From Psychromarinibacter sediminicola (GTDB lineage Bacteria; Pseudomonadota; Alphaproteobacteria; Rhodobacterales; Rhodobacteraceae): a stretch of 64,000 bases of DNA. The translations under genes and the position numbers were made by a program. The stretch's first letter is position 1. Each line of letters starts with the position of its first letter. The notes beneath the pieces are model-generated. The model did no database searches. It was not told the DNA's origin and worked only from the letters and a program-made list of their open reading frames with translations. Positions 36,806-44,164 of the stretch are shown here, piece after piece. The stretch is taken from contig NZ_JARGYC010000004.1 of NCBI RefSeq assembly GCF_029168335.1, positions 58,519 to 122,518 on the forward strand. Direction: 5' to 3'.

Positions 36806-37168
36806 TCACCCCGCCGCCACCACATCCTTCGCCTTCACCAGCGAACGACCCTCGCAGACCACCGTCCCGTCCGCCAGCGCGCAGGTCGCGCGCAGATCCA
36901 CCAGGTGCTTCTCCGGCCTGACCCGCGTCACCTCCACCCGCGCCGTCAGCCGCGCCCCGAGGGGCGCCGACCCAAGAAACCGCAGCTCCTGCTTGAGATA
37001 GTTCGTCCCCGGCCCGGGCAGCTCCACCCCCAGAAGATAGGAGAACAGCGCCGCGATCAGAGGCTCGGGCACGGTCTCGCCCGGCCCGGCGCCGGACAGC
37101 GCGGCGAAGGCGTCGAGATCCGCCGCCGTGTAGGTCCGCGCGATCTCGGCCGCCGCCCCGACCCGCAT
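36806..37168 (-). CDS. MaoC-like hot-dog protein lacking catalytic residues (partner subunit)
   Basis: A 120-aa protein of MaoC/hot-dog size and outline. It aligns in pattern with its upstream neighbour (DLDAFAALSG versus EFDAFAAVSG), but the neighbour's NPIHVD and VSHGML catalytic motifs are replaced by GETVPEPLIAALFSYLLG. The C-terminal half keeps the hot-dog strands and ends CEGRSLVKAKDV. Its start shares one base with the preceding stop (TGATG at 37166-37170). This resembles heterodimeric hydratases in which one subunit is catalytic and the other shapes the substrate tunnel, such as ChsH1/ChsH2 or HadA/HadB. It is the last gene of the TetR operon. Confidence 0.7.
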   Translation of the reverse strand: MRVGAAAEIARTYTAADLDAFAALSGAGPGETVPEPLIAALFSYLLGVELPGPGTNYLKQELRFLGSAPLGARLTARVEVTRVRPEKHLVDLRATCALADGTVVCEGRSLVKAKDVVAAG

Positions 37169-37521
37169 CAGGCCACCTCTGCCGCGCCGACGAAGAGCTC
37201 GGCGCCGTCCGCGGCGCGACGGGCCGTCATCTCGATCCGCCCCGGCCAGTCGCCCGCGACCCGCAGCGTCACCGGCTCGCCCGCGAAACAGGGCGCCGGG
37301 AACATCATCTCCTGCCGGAGCTGGCGCGTTTCCGGCCGCGCAGCCATCACCAGGCCCCAGAGTTTCGCGTAGATCAGCATGCCGTGGCTGACCGTCCGGC
37401 CAAAGGCCGTGCGGGCCGAGAAGTCCGGGTCCACATGGATCGGGTTGTCGTCGCCGGAGACGGCGGCGAAGGCGTCGAACTCGGCCTGGGTCGGGGTCCA
37501 CGCCGCGGTGATCTCAGGCAT
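37168..37521 (-). CDS. MaoC-family enoyl-CoA hydratase, catalytic subunit
   Basis: A 117-aa hot-dog hydratase. The R-specific hydratase motif is complete: SGDDNPIHVDPDFSARTAFG with the catalytic Asp and His of the dyad, and then RTVSHGMLIYAKL. It hydrates 2-enoyl-CoA esters to (R)-3-hydroxyacyl-CoA. ATG 37521 overlaps the CoA-ligase stop by 8 bases and its own stop overlaps the degenerate partner. It is therefore likely to work as a heterodimer with the next gene product in the catabolic route started by the CoA ligase. Confidence 0.83.
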   Translation of the reverse strand: MPEITAAWTPTQAEFDAFAAVSGDDNPIHVDPDFSARTAFGRTVSHGMLIYAKLWGLVMAARPETRQLRQEMMFPAPCFAGEPVTLRVAGDWPGRIEMTARRAADGAELFVGAAEVA

Positions 37522-38995
37522 CGTCCAGCATCTCCTTCAGATCCGGCTTGCGCACCTTGCCCGCCGCCGTGCGCGGCAAGTCCTCGACCACGCGGAACCG
37601 GGCCGGCACCTTGTAGGCCGCCAGCCGCGCGCGGCACCAGGCGCGCAGGGCGTCGGTGTCGAGCGCCTCGCCCGGCCGCGCGATCAGGAAGGCGGCGCCG
37701 GTCTCGCCCCATCGCGCGTCGGGCACGCCGACGACCGCCGCCTCAAGCACCGCCGGATGCGCGTGCAGCACCCGTTCGACCTCCGCCGGATAGACATTCT
37801 CGCCGCCGGAGATGAACATGTCCTTGATGCGGTCGACGACATAGAGATACCCGTCCGCGTCGCGCCGGCCGACATCGCCGGTCTTCAGCCAGCCGTCCTC
37901 GGTGAAGACGGCCCGCGTGGCGGCGTCGTTGCGGTAATAGCCGGGGGTGACGTTGGGCCCGCGAAACTGGATCTCGCCGGTCCCCGCGGCGCCCGGGGCC
38001 ACGCCGGCCAGGCGGATCTCGTTCATCATCTGCGGCTTGCCGACCGAGCCGATCTTGGCCTCGGCGGCGGCGGGGTCCATCAGCGTGCCCATCGGCCCCG
38101 TCTCGGTCATGCCATAGCCGTTCAGCACGCGCGCCCCGCGCGCGGCGAAGAACCGGATCAGCGGGTCGGGCAGCGGCGCGCCGCCGCAGCCGCAGCGGAT
38201 GCCGGCCCAGTCCACGTCGTCCACCAGATCGGACAGGCTGAACGCCTGATAGATGGCGGGGACGCCGAAGAACTGGGTGACGGCCCCGTCGCGGCAGAGC
38301 TGCAGCAGCGCCTCGGCCTCGAATTTCGGCAGCACGGTGGAGCTTCCGCCCGCGAGGAACAGCGGCAGCGTGTAGAGGTTGATCCCCGCCGTGTGGAACA
38401 GCGGCAGGAAGTTCACCGAGCGGTCCGCGGCGGTCATCGAGACCGACTGCATGACGCTGACGGCGTTGGCCCAGGCCATGCGGGCGGTCTGGATCACCGC
38501 CTTCGGCCGGCCCGTCGTGCCGGAGGTGAACAGCAGATACCAGGGCCGGTCCGCCGGCACCGTCTGGGGCTCGGAGCGTGGCGGCAGGCTCTGCCAGTCG
38601 TCCAGGTCCCCCTCGAAGGCGTAGCGTGCCAGCCCGGCGGCCTCGGCGATCTCGGCGGCCAGGTCGGCGAAGGCGGCATCGTGCAGGATCGCCCGGGCGC
38701 CGACCGGGGCCAGCGTGTCCAGAAGCTCCGGCGCCGGCTGGCGCCAGTTCAATGGGCACAGGACGATCCCGGTCTTCTGGCAGGCGAAGAGGGCCAGGAA
38801 GAACGCGACGGCGTTGTGGCACAGGATCGCCAGCCGGTCGCCCTCCTGCAATCCGGCCTGCGTGAGCCCCGCCGCGATCCCGCCGGCCGCGCGGTCGACC
38901 GCGGCGAAGCTCCAGTCGCGGCCGTCCCGGAAGGCGAGCGCCTCTGGCGTCAGTTCCGCCCGCTTGGCGGCCATGTCGGGGACGGCGTCAAACAT
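37514..38995 (-). CDS. AMP-binding acyl-CoA synthetase
   Basis: A 493-aa adenylate-forming CoA ligase that activates a carboxylic acid with ATP and CoA. The phosphate loop is LLFTSGTTGRPKAV, the adenine motif NGYGMTETGPMG, the hinge region TGDVGRRDADGYLYVVDRIK, and the catalytic lysine is in RTAAGKVRKPDL near the C-terminus. The substrate pocket cannot be read by eye. It overlaps the isomerase stop by 8 bases and feeds the hydratases downstream. By context its substrate is the acid imported by the Liv-type transporter. Confidence 0.9.
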   Translation of the reverse strand: MFDAVPDMAAKRAELTPEALAFRDGRDWSFAAVDRAAGGIAAGLTQAGLQEGDRLAILCHNAVAFFLALFACQKTGIVLCPLNWRQPAPELLDTLAPVGARAILHDAAFADLAAEIAEAAGLARYAFEGDLDDWQSLPPRSEPQTVPADRPWYLLFTSGTTGRPKAVIQTARMAWANAVSVMQSVSMTAADRSVNFLPLFHTAGINLYTLPLFLAGGSSTVLPKFEAEALLQLCRDGAVTQFFGVPAIYQAFSLSDLVDDVDWAGIRCGCGGAPLPDPLIRFFAARGARVLNGYGMTETGPMGTLMDPAAAEAKIGSVGKPQMMNEIRLAGVAPGAAGTGEIQFRGPNVTPGYYRNDAATRAVFTEDGWLKTGDVGRRDADGYLYVVDRIKDMFISGGENVYPAEVERVLHAHPAVLEAAVVGVPDARWGETGAAFLIARPGEALDTDALRAWCRARLAAYKVPARFRVVEDLPRTAAGKVRKPDLKEMLDDA

Positions 38996-39764
38996 GCGAG
39001 GTCTCCTTGCCGGCGGCGAGGAAGGCGTCCATCCCGGCGCGCGTGTCGCCCCGGTCGATGCGGTCGAGGAAGGCGTCGGTCTCGCGGTGGAGCCGCTCGC
39101 GCAGTGCGCTTCGCCGGGCCGCGTCCCAGATCAGGGCCTTGGCGGCGAGTTGCGCGCCCGTCCGGCCGTCGGCCAGAAGCCGCCGCGCGGCCGCCTCCGG
39201 TTCGGCGTCGCAGGTATCGGCGAGGCCGGCCTCCACGAGCGCCGGGCCGGTCAGGCGGCGGTCGCAGAGCAGCCAGCGCGCCGCGCGCCCCGCGCCGATG
39301 CGGTCGGGCAAAAGCGCCGTCCAGCCGCCGTCGGGGGCGAAGCCGACCCTGGCGTAGTAGGGCTGGACGAAGCAGCCGGGATGAACCGCCGCGACATCGG
39401 CCGCGAACAGCAGCCCCGCCGCGCCGCCGGTGACCGCGCCGCGCGCCGCGACGGCGACGAGGCAGGGCAGCGCGACGAGACGCAGGACGATCTCCTGCAG
39501 CTGCGGCACCAGCCGGGCGGCGAAGGCACGCGCCTCGCCGCGCGCCGCCGCGTCGCGGAAGGCGGCCACGTCGCCCCCGGTGGAGAAGTTGCGCCCGCCG
39601 GAGATCAGGAGCGCCGCCGCCCCGGCCGCCTCGGCCCGGTCGAGCGCGTCGGACAGATCCTGCAACAGCTGCGGCGTCAGCGCGTTCGCGCGCGGCGCGG
39701 TCAGCGTGAGACCGGACAGCGCGGTGCCGTCCGGCAGCGTGTCGAAGGCCACGGCGACGCTCAC
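38988..39764 (-). CDS. Enoyl-CoA hydratase/isomerase family protein (PaaG-like)
   Basis: A 258-aa crotonase-fold enzyme. The oxyanion-hole segments are [16 protein letters not shown] and [15 protein letters not shown]. Where true hydratases have a catalytic Glu (PEI-x-LG), this protein has [19 protein letters not shown]. The Asp in PDGG is the pattern of PaaG-type ring or double-bond isomerases. The start is GTG 39764, overlapping the TetR stop as GTGA; the longer frame upstream is a shadow of the TetR gene. It probably isomerises an acyl-CoA intermediate made by the co-encoded ligase. Confidence 0.83.
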   Translation of the reverse strand: MSVAVAFDTLPDGTALSGLTLTAPRANALTPQLLQDLSDALDRAEAAGAAALLISGGRNFSTGGDVAAFRDAAARGEARAFAARLVPQLQEIVLRLVALPCLVAVAARGAVTGGAAGLLFAADVAAVHPGCFVQPYYARVGFAPDGGWTALLPDRIGAGRAARWLLCDRRLTGPALVEAGLADTCDAEPEAAARRLLADGRTGAQLAAKALIWDAARRSALRERLHRETDAFLDRIDRGDTRAGMDAFLAAGKETSHV

Positions 39765-40357
39765 GGTTTCGGCCCCAGCCCGTCGCGGATCAGGGCGAAG
39801 GCGCTGTCGACCACGTGGTCGAGATCGGGCTTTTCCTCCCACAGCACGAAGCGGTCGCCGAGCGTCTTGGCGACGCCCATCAGCGCCCAGGCCCGCACCT
39901 CCTGATCGCCATGGGCGATCTCGCCCGCCTCCGCGGCGGCGCGAAGCCGGGTCGCATAGGCCCGGGCGAAGGTGGTGAAATAGCCGCGATAGGCCTCGGG
40001 GTCGACAAAGCGCGCCTCCTCGACGATGCGGTAGAGCGCCGGGCGCGCGGCGACGAACTGCAGAAACGCGCGCAGGCCGTTCTTTTCGGCGGCCAGCCGG
40101 TCCGGCGCCCCGTCGATCGCCTGGGTGACCGCCGCGCGGGTCGCGTGGCCCATTTCGAGGACGAGCTCGTGAAACACCGCCTCCTTGGTCGGGAAGTAGA
40201 TGTAGAAGGTGCCCAGCGCGGTGCCGGCCTCGCGGGTGATGTCGGCGATGGAAGCGGCCGAGAAGCCCTTCTCGCCGATCACCTTTTCCGCCGCCTTCAG
40301 AAGCGCTTCCCGTCGCGCCACGCCGCGCCTGGTCCGTGGGGCCGTGCCGTTCGCCAT
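39761..40357 (-). CDS. TetR-family repressor of the uptake/CoA-catabolism regulon
   Basis: A 198-aa TetR regulator. The helix-turn-helix is at about residues 16-62, including [20 protein letters not shown] and [16 protein letters not shown]; the rest is an all-helical ligand domain. It heads an operon with isomerase, CoA ligase and two MaoC genes. An 18-bp dyad overlaps its own -10 region and ATG, and recurs at the Liv-type promoter 10 kb away, so it likely represses both operons and itself until an acyl-CoA or acid inducer appears. The predicted -10 box ends 6 bases before the ATG, which suggests a leaderless mRNA. Confidence 0.9.
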   Translation of the reverse strand: MANGTAPRTRRGVARREALLKAAEKVIGEKGFSAASIADITREAGTALGTFYIYFPTKEAVFHELVLEMGHATRAAVTQAIDGAPDRLAAEKNGLRAFLQFVAARPALYRIVEEARFVDPEAYRGYFTTFARAYATRLRAAAEAGEIAHGDQEVRAWALMGVAKTLGDRFVLWEEKPDLDHVVDSAFALIRDGLGPKP

Positions 40358-40361
40358 GATT

Positions 40362-40392
40362 CATGAATACTGATTCATGTTTCAATTTTCAA
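40362..40392 (-). promoter_or_regulatory. TetR-operon promoter and operator
   Basis: On the minus strand a -35 box TTGAAA (40392-40387), a 17-bp spacer and a -10 box TATTCA (40369-40364) are visible. The dyad CATGAATACTGATTCATG (40362-40379) covers the -10 box and most of the spacer. It differs at one central base from the copy at 30399. A further overlapping palindrome ATTCATGAAT lies at 40359-40368. Confidence 0.75.
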
Positions 40393-40439
40393 GGCGCAAT
40401 GCCCCGGGCCCTGGGCCGCGGCGGCGTCCCCCGGCGCGC

Positions 40440-40486
40440 AAGAGTTTTTTTGAAAACTCTTGGCAAAATTCTTCGAAGAATTTTGC
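40440..40486 (-). terminator. Tandem AT-rich hairpins ending the upstream minus-strand gene
   Basis: The 24-bp palindrome at 40463-40486 (arms GCAAAATTCTTC and GAAGAATTTTGC) begins just after the stop of the 40488 gene. AAGAGTTTT-TTTG-AAAACTCTT follows at 40440-40461. Together they insulate the TetR promoter from the glycan genes. Confidence 0.65.
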
Positions 40487-40487
40487 G

Positions 40488-41441
40488 CTATGCCTCCGGG
40501 AGCCACGCGGGCAGGGCGCCCGCGTCTTTCAGCCGGGCCCGCGCCGCGTTCAGCCGCCGGCGGAAGGCCGGCGCGTTCATCCGCGACAGCACGTGGGCGC
40601 AGTAGAGCGCGGTCAGGTAGGGCCGGTCCAGATCGTCCAGGTCGAACAGCAGATTGCGCAGGAACCGGCTGTGCTCCCGCCGCCGGCGCATCAGCGCATA
40701 GAACCCCGCCCGCGTCAGCCGCCCCTCGGCGGCCTCCTCGATCAGCCGGTGCAGCACGTCCATCTCGCGCAGCGAGCGCGCGATATGGTGGCGGAAATGC
40801 CGGCAGCGCAGATGCGCGACATTGTCGCCGCGGAACAGGCTGGCATGCACGGCGTCGAGCGTCTCGCACGGGTCGTAGACCACGTGCATCCGCGCCGCGC
40901 CCTCGGCCATGTCGGGCGCATAGCCGTAGCGGTCGCGGAAATCCAGCATCCGCGAGGCGGGGAACCGGCCGTCCCATTCGGCCACCTCCGGATCCAGCGT
41001 GGCCTGCGGCGAGATCGCGACGACGGTGGCCCCCGGCGCCACCACCGAGAAGGCCGCCGCCGCATAGCCGCCCATCCCGGCGCCGTAGAAGGTGACCGCG
41101 TCGAACTCCTCGAAGAAGGCGTCGTCCACCATGTCGTCGAGGACGGCATAGACCGCCGCGCTGCGGAACCAGGTGTCGCCCGACGCCGCGAAATGCAGCA
41201 CCGACCAGTTCTTGTCCTCGGCGAAGTCCAGCCCCAGCGGCAGCCCGTGCTCGGCGATCTCCAGCGTGTCCTGGATCCGCTCGAAGGTCACCAGAAGCTT
41301 CGGCCCGCGCGCGATGTAGCTGACCGAATGGTCGTCATCCAGCAGGTGCTGGAACCCGTCGGCCCCGGTCTCGGCCCTCAGCGCGTCCAGCACCTCCTGG
41401 GCGCTTGCGGCGGGTCTGGTCATCGTCGCGGTGTCTCGCAT
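40488..41441 (-). CDS. Alpha/beta-hydrolase-like protein with a degenerate nucleophile elbow
   Basis: A 317-aa protein of a type I associate with Rhodobacterales glycan loci; database names for it are unreliable. A Rossmann-like core shows TFYGAGMGGYAAAAFSVVAP (about residues 133-152), the position of a G-x-S-x-G elbow, but Met replaces Ser. ATVVAISPQATLD follows as the next strand. The C-terminal 110 residues are helical and Arg-rich (RFLRNLLFDLDDLDRP). Two ATGs (41441, 41423) are possible. It is adjacent to and codirectional with the glycosyltransferase-methyltransferase gene. A non-catalytic or acyl-handling role in glycan assembly is a guess. Confidence 0.65.
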   Translation of the reverse strand: MRDTATMTRPAASAQEVLDALRAETGADGFQHLLDDDHSVSYIARGPKLLVTFERIQDTLEIAEHGLPLGLDFAEDKNWSVLHFAASGDTWFRSAAVYAVLDDMVDDAFFEEFDAVTFYGAGMGGYAAAAFSVVAPGATVVAISPQATLDPEVAEWDGRFPASRMLDFRDRYGYAPDMAEGAARMHVVYDPCETLDAVHASLFRGDNVAHLRCRHFRHHIARSLREMDVLHRLIEEAAEGRLTRAGFYALMRRRREHSRFLRNLLFDLDDLDRPYLTALYCAHVLSRMNAPAFRRRLNAARARLKDAGALPAWLPEA

Positions 41442-41466
41442 GCGTTTCGTCCTGTCGTCCTCGGCC

Positions 41467-43002
41467 TCAGCGCTTGTGTACCACCAGCAGTTGATCCCGC
41501 CGGCCCTTTACGAAATGCGCCGGAAACACGAAGCATCCCGATATGTCGGCCCGCATGTCGTTGAACGCGGCCCGGGTCTCTGCGTCCGGATGGTCGAAGA
41601 TCCCGCTTTCGACATAGCTCTGAAAAAGCGCCGCAGTTTTGACCGAACCCGGACCTTCCAGCGACGCGGGCTGATGGCGCAGGTCCTCCATCACGTAAAG
41701 CCCGCCGGCCGCCAGCCGCGGGAACAGCGCGCGGAAGCCGTTCTGCTGGTGGTGGCTGGCATGGGTCGCGTCGTCGATCACCAGGTCGGGGGCGCCGTCG
41801 ACGGCGGCGGCGATGGCCGCCGGGTCCTCGAAGTCGCACGGGGTATAGCCCAGACGCGGGTCGTGCACCGGCGCGGCCGGCGCGCGGTCGAGCGCGGTGA
41901 AGGCGGCTTTCGGGAAGTAGTCGAGCCACATCTTTACCGTCGCCTCGGCCGTCGGCGCCGAAAGCTCCGGCCGCTCCACCCCGATCCCGCCGTCGAGGCC
42001 CAGGAGCACCACCTTCAGCCTGCGCTGCCGCAGCGGGTGAAACAGCATCTGGTAAAGCTCGGTGTAGCGGTGCTTGGCGCTGCCCCGGTCCGACCCCGCC
42101 GCGTCGGCCAGGTCGGTCAGGTTGACGACGCCGCGCCCGCGCCGGTCCTCGGCGGTCAGCCGCTCGGGCGGTTTCGGCGGGGCGGGCAGGGGCGCGTCCG
42201 ACGGCACGATCCCGTGTTTCTTCAGCAGCCGGCCCAGAAGCGAGTCGGGATCCGGCTCGGCCCCCGCTTCCTGGGTCAGCCGGCCGCGGATGCGCCGGCC
42301 GTAGAGGTGGATCGACAGCGTCTCGGGCGTCAGGAACCGCTCCACGTCCGCGCCCGGCCGCACCAGCAGCTGCCGGTCCCGGAACCCGATCGGGTACAGC
42401 ACCGCGCGGGGCAGCGCGAAGCGCACGTCGCCGGTCTTCTGCAGAAACCAGGTCAGCGCCCGCGGCCCCCAGGCGCCCCATTGCTGGTCGCCCACGCCCA
42501 CCGGCGTGCCGGCCTCCTTCGCCGCGCGCAGCTGGGCCTGCTCGTCCTCGGGCAGCCATTCGGGGATCGCGTATTCGTCCGAGGTGAAGGCCACCAGCTC
42601 GGCCAGCGTGTCGCTGTCGCGGGGCAGGCCCAGCACGCCGTTGTTCACGTGATGCTCGGATTCCCAGCCGTAGAAATGCCCGTTGTCGGTGGTGAACGGC
42701 TTCACGCAATAGGCGTCGGTATCCGCCCAGATCAGGTCGTCCGACTGCGCCAGCATGTGATAGCGGAACCGGTCGGCCTGCGGCGCCGGGCTGCCGGTGC
42801 GGCTGTGGCGGATCACCCGGTCGTCCGCCAGCACCGCGTTGGCATCCGCCACCTCGACACCGTCGGGGATGTTCTGCACCGCGCCATAGGTGAACAGCTT
42901 CACGTGCTGGCCGGCGTCCAGGAAGGATTTCAGGCAGAGCTGCTCGACATAGCTCAGCGCGCCGCCGATCCACAACGCACCGATCTGATATTCGCGGGGC
43001 AG
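41467..43002 (-). CDS. Glycosyltransferase-methyltransferase fusion protein
   Basis: A protein of about 511 aa. Its N-terminal half (1-270) is a capsule-type glycosyltransferase with the metal motif DLIWADTDAYCVKPF. Its C-terminal half (about 300-511) is a MycE-like class I methyltransferase, seen in LTDLADAAGSDRG, HRYTELYQMLFHPLRQR, VIDDATHASHHQQNGF and GGLYVMEDL. A linker rich in Pro separates them. The start is unusual: the only in-frame codons after the upstream stop (43015-43017) are CTG 43002, which has AAGGAGGA six bases ahead, and TTG 42975, which has no ribosome site. It probably adds and O-methylates a sugar of a surface glycan. Confidence 0.75.
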   Translation of the reverse strand: MPREYQIGALWIGGALSYVEQLCLKSFLDAGQHVKLFTYGAVQNIPDGVEVADANAVLADDRVIRHSRTGSPAPQADRFRYHMLAQSDDLIWADTDAYCVKPFTTDNGHFYGWESEHHVNNGVLGLPRDSDTLAELVAFTSDEYAIPEWLPEDEQAQLRAAKEAGTPVGVGDQQWGAWGPRALTWFLQKTGDVRFALPRAVLYPIGFRDRQLLVRPGADVERFLTPETLSIHLYGRRIRGRLTQEAGAEPDPDSLLGRLLKKHGIVPSDAPLPAPPKPPERLTAEDRRGRGVVNLTDLADAAGSDRGSAKHRYTELYQMLFHPLRQRRLKVVLLGLDGGIGVERPELSAPTAEATVKMWLDYFPKAAFTALDRAPAAPVHDPRLGYTPCDFEDPAAIAAAVDGAPDLVIDDATHASHHQQNGFRALFPRLAAGGLYVMEDLRHQPASLEGPGSVKTAALFQSYVESGIFDHPDAETRAAFNDMRADISGCFVFPAHFVKGRRDQLLVVHKR

Positions 43003-43132
43003 GACCGTTCCTCCTTATGATCGGCGCAATTTATGTGTAATACCGCCGATAATCGAGCAATGGATCGCAAATGCGCATCAAAAAGGCAATCTTGATGGCA
43101 GGTAAGGGCGGAAATGCGCCCGGAGGCGCGCG

Positions 43133-44164
43133 GTGAGGGTTCTGCTGGTCTCGGCGCTTCGCGACGAGGGGCCGCATCTTCTGGAATGGGTCGCGCATCA
43201 CCGCGCGCTCGGGGTGACCGATTTCCTGCTTTTCTCCAACGACTGCTCCGACGGGACCGACGCGATGCTGGATGCGCTGGCCCGGGTCGGCGTGGTCCAC
43301 CGGCGCAATCCGCCGCCGCAGGGCAAGTCGCTGCAATGGAACGCGCTGAAGGAGGCCTGGGGCCATCCGCTGCGGAAACAGGCCGACTGGATCCTCTGCA
43401 TCGACAGCGACGAGTTCGTGAACCTGCGCCCGCCTTTGAAGACGCTGCCCGACCTGATCGGCGAGATCGAGGGCGCCGACGCCATCGTGATGCCCTGGCG
43501 GCTGTTCGGCCATAACGGCCAGCGGCGGCTGGTCGACGCCCCGACCACGCGGCTGTTCACCCGCGCCGCGCCGGAGGCGTGCGACTACCCCGTCGGCGCG
43601 CGCCAGGTGAAGACGCTGTTCCGCCGCAAGGGGCCTTTCGCGCAGATCGGCGTGCACCGCCCGCGGATGAAGAAGGGGCAGGCGGATCAGGCCTACTGGG
43701 TCGACGGCTCGGGCGTGTACCTGCCGGATGCGTTTTCACAGAACGAACAACGCATCGCGCTATATGGCCATCCCGAGGCGTCGAGGCTTGTACAATTGAA
43801 CCATTACTCGCTGCGCTCCGCCGAAAGCTTCATGCTCAAGCGGCGCCGGGGCCTGCCCAACCGCAAGGGCAAGCCGGTCGATCTGATGTACTGGGTGGAG
43901 CGGAATTTCAACACGGTGGAGGACACGTCCATCGCGCATCTGGAGCCGGGCACGCAGGCCGTGCTGGCCGAGCTGGCGGCGATCCCCGGCCTGGCCGATC
44001 TGCACGCCCGCGCCCATGCCGCGCATCACGCGGCCTTCGAGGAGATGTTGCGCGAGGAGGCGGAGCTGAAGCTCTATGGCCGGCTCTTGCTGGCGGCCGA
44101 CAGCACGCCGCTGCCGCAGGACGAGATCGCCGAGCTGATCCGGAGGTTCCAGCGTGCCGGATGA
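43133..44164 (+). CDS. Glycosyltransferase family 2 (GT2_4 type)
   Basis: A 343-aa cytoplasmic glycosyltransferase. The N-terminal part shows VSALRDEGPHLLEWVAHHRA and LFSNDCSDGTDAML, the donor-binding region of this subfamily, and the metal motif is WILCIDSDEFVNL. The C-terminal half carries LNHYSLRSAESFMLKRRRG, shared with the next gene product. The start is GTG 43133 with CGGAGG ahead. It is divergent from the fusion transferase and overlaps the following gene by 11 bases. It is a paralogue of the C-terminal half of that protein. Confidence 0.87.
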   Translation: MRVLLVSALRDEGPHLLEWVAHHRALGVTDFLLFSNDCSDGTDAMLDALARVGVVHRRNPPPQGKSLQWNALKEAWGHPLRKQADWILCIDSDEFVNLRPPLKTLPDLIGEIEGADAIVMPWRLFGHNGQRRLVDAPTTRLFTRAAPEACDYPVGARQVKTLFRRKGPFAQIGVHRPRMKKGQADQAYWVDGSGVYLPDAFSQNEQRIALYGHPEASRLVQLNHYSLRSAESFMLKRRRGLPNRKGKPVDLMYWVERNFNTVEDTSIAHLEPGTQAVLAELAAIPGLADLHARAHAAHHAAFEEMLREEAELKLYGRLLLAADSTPLPQDEIAELIRRFQRAG

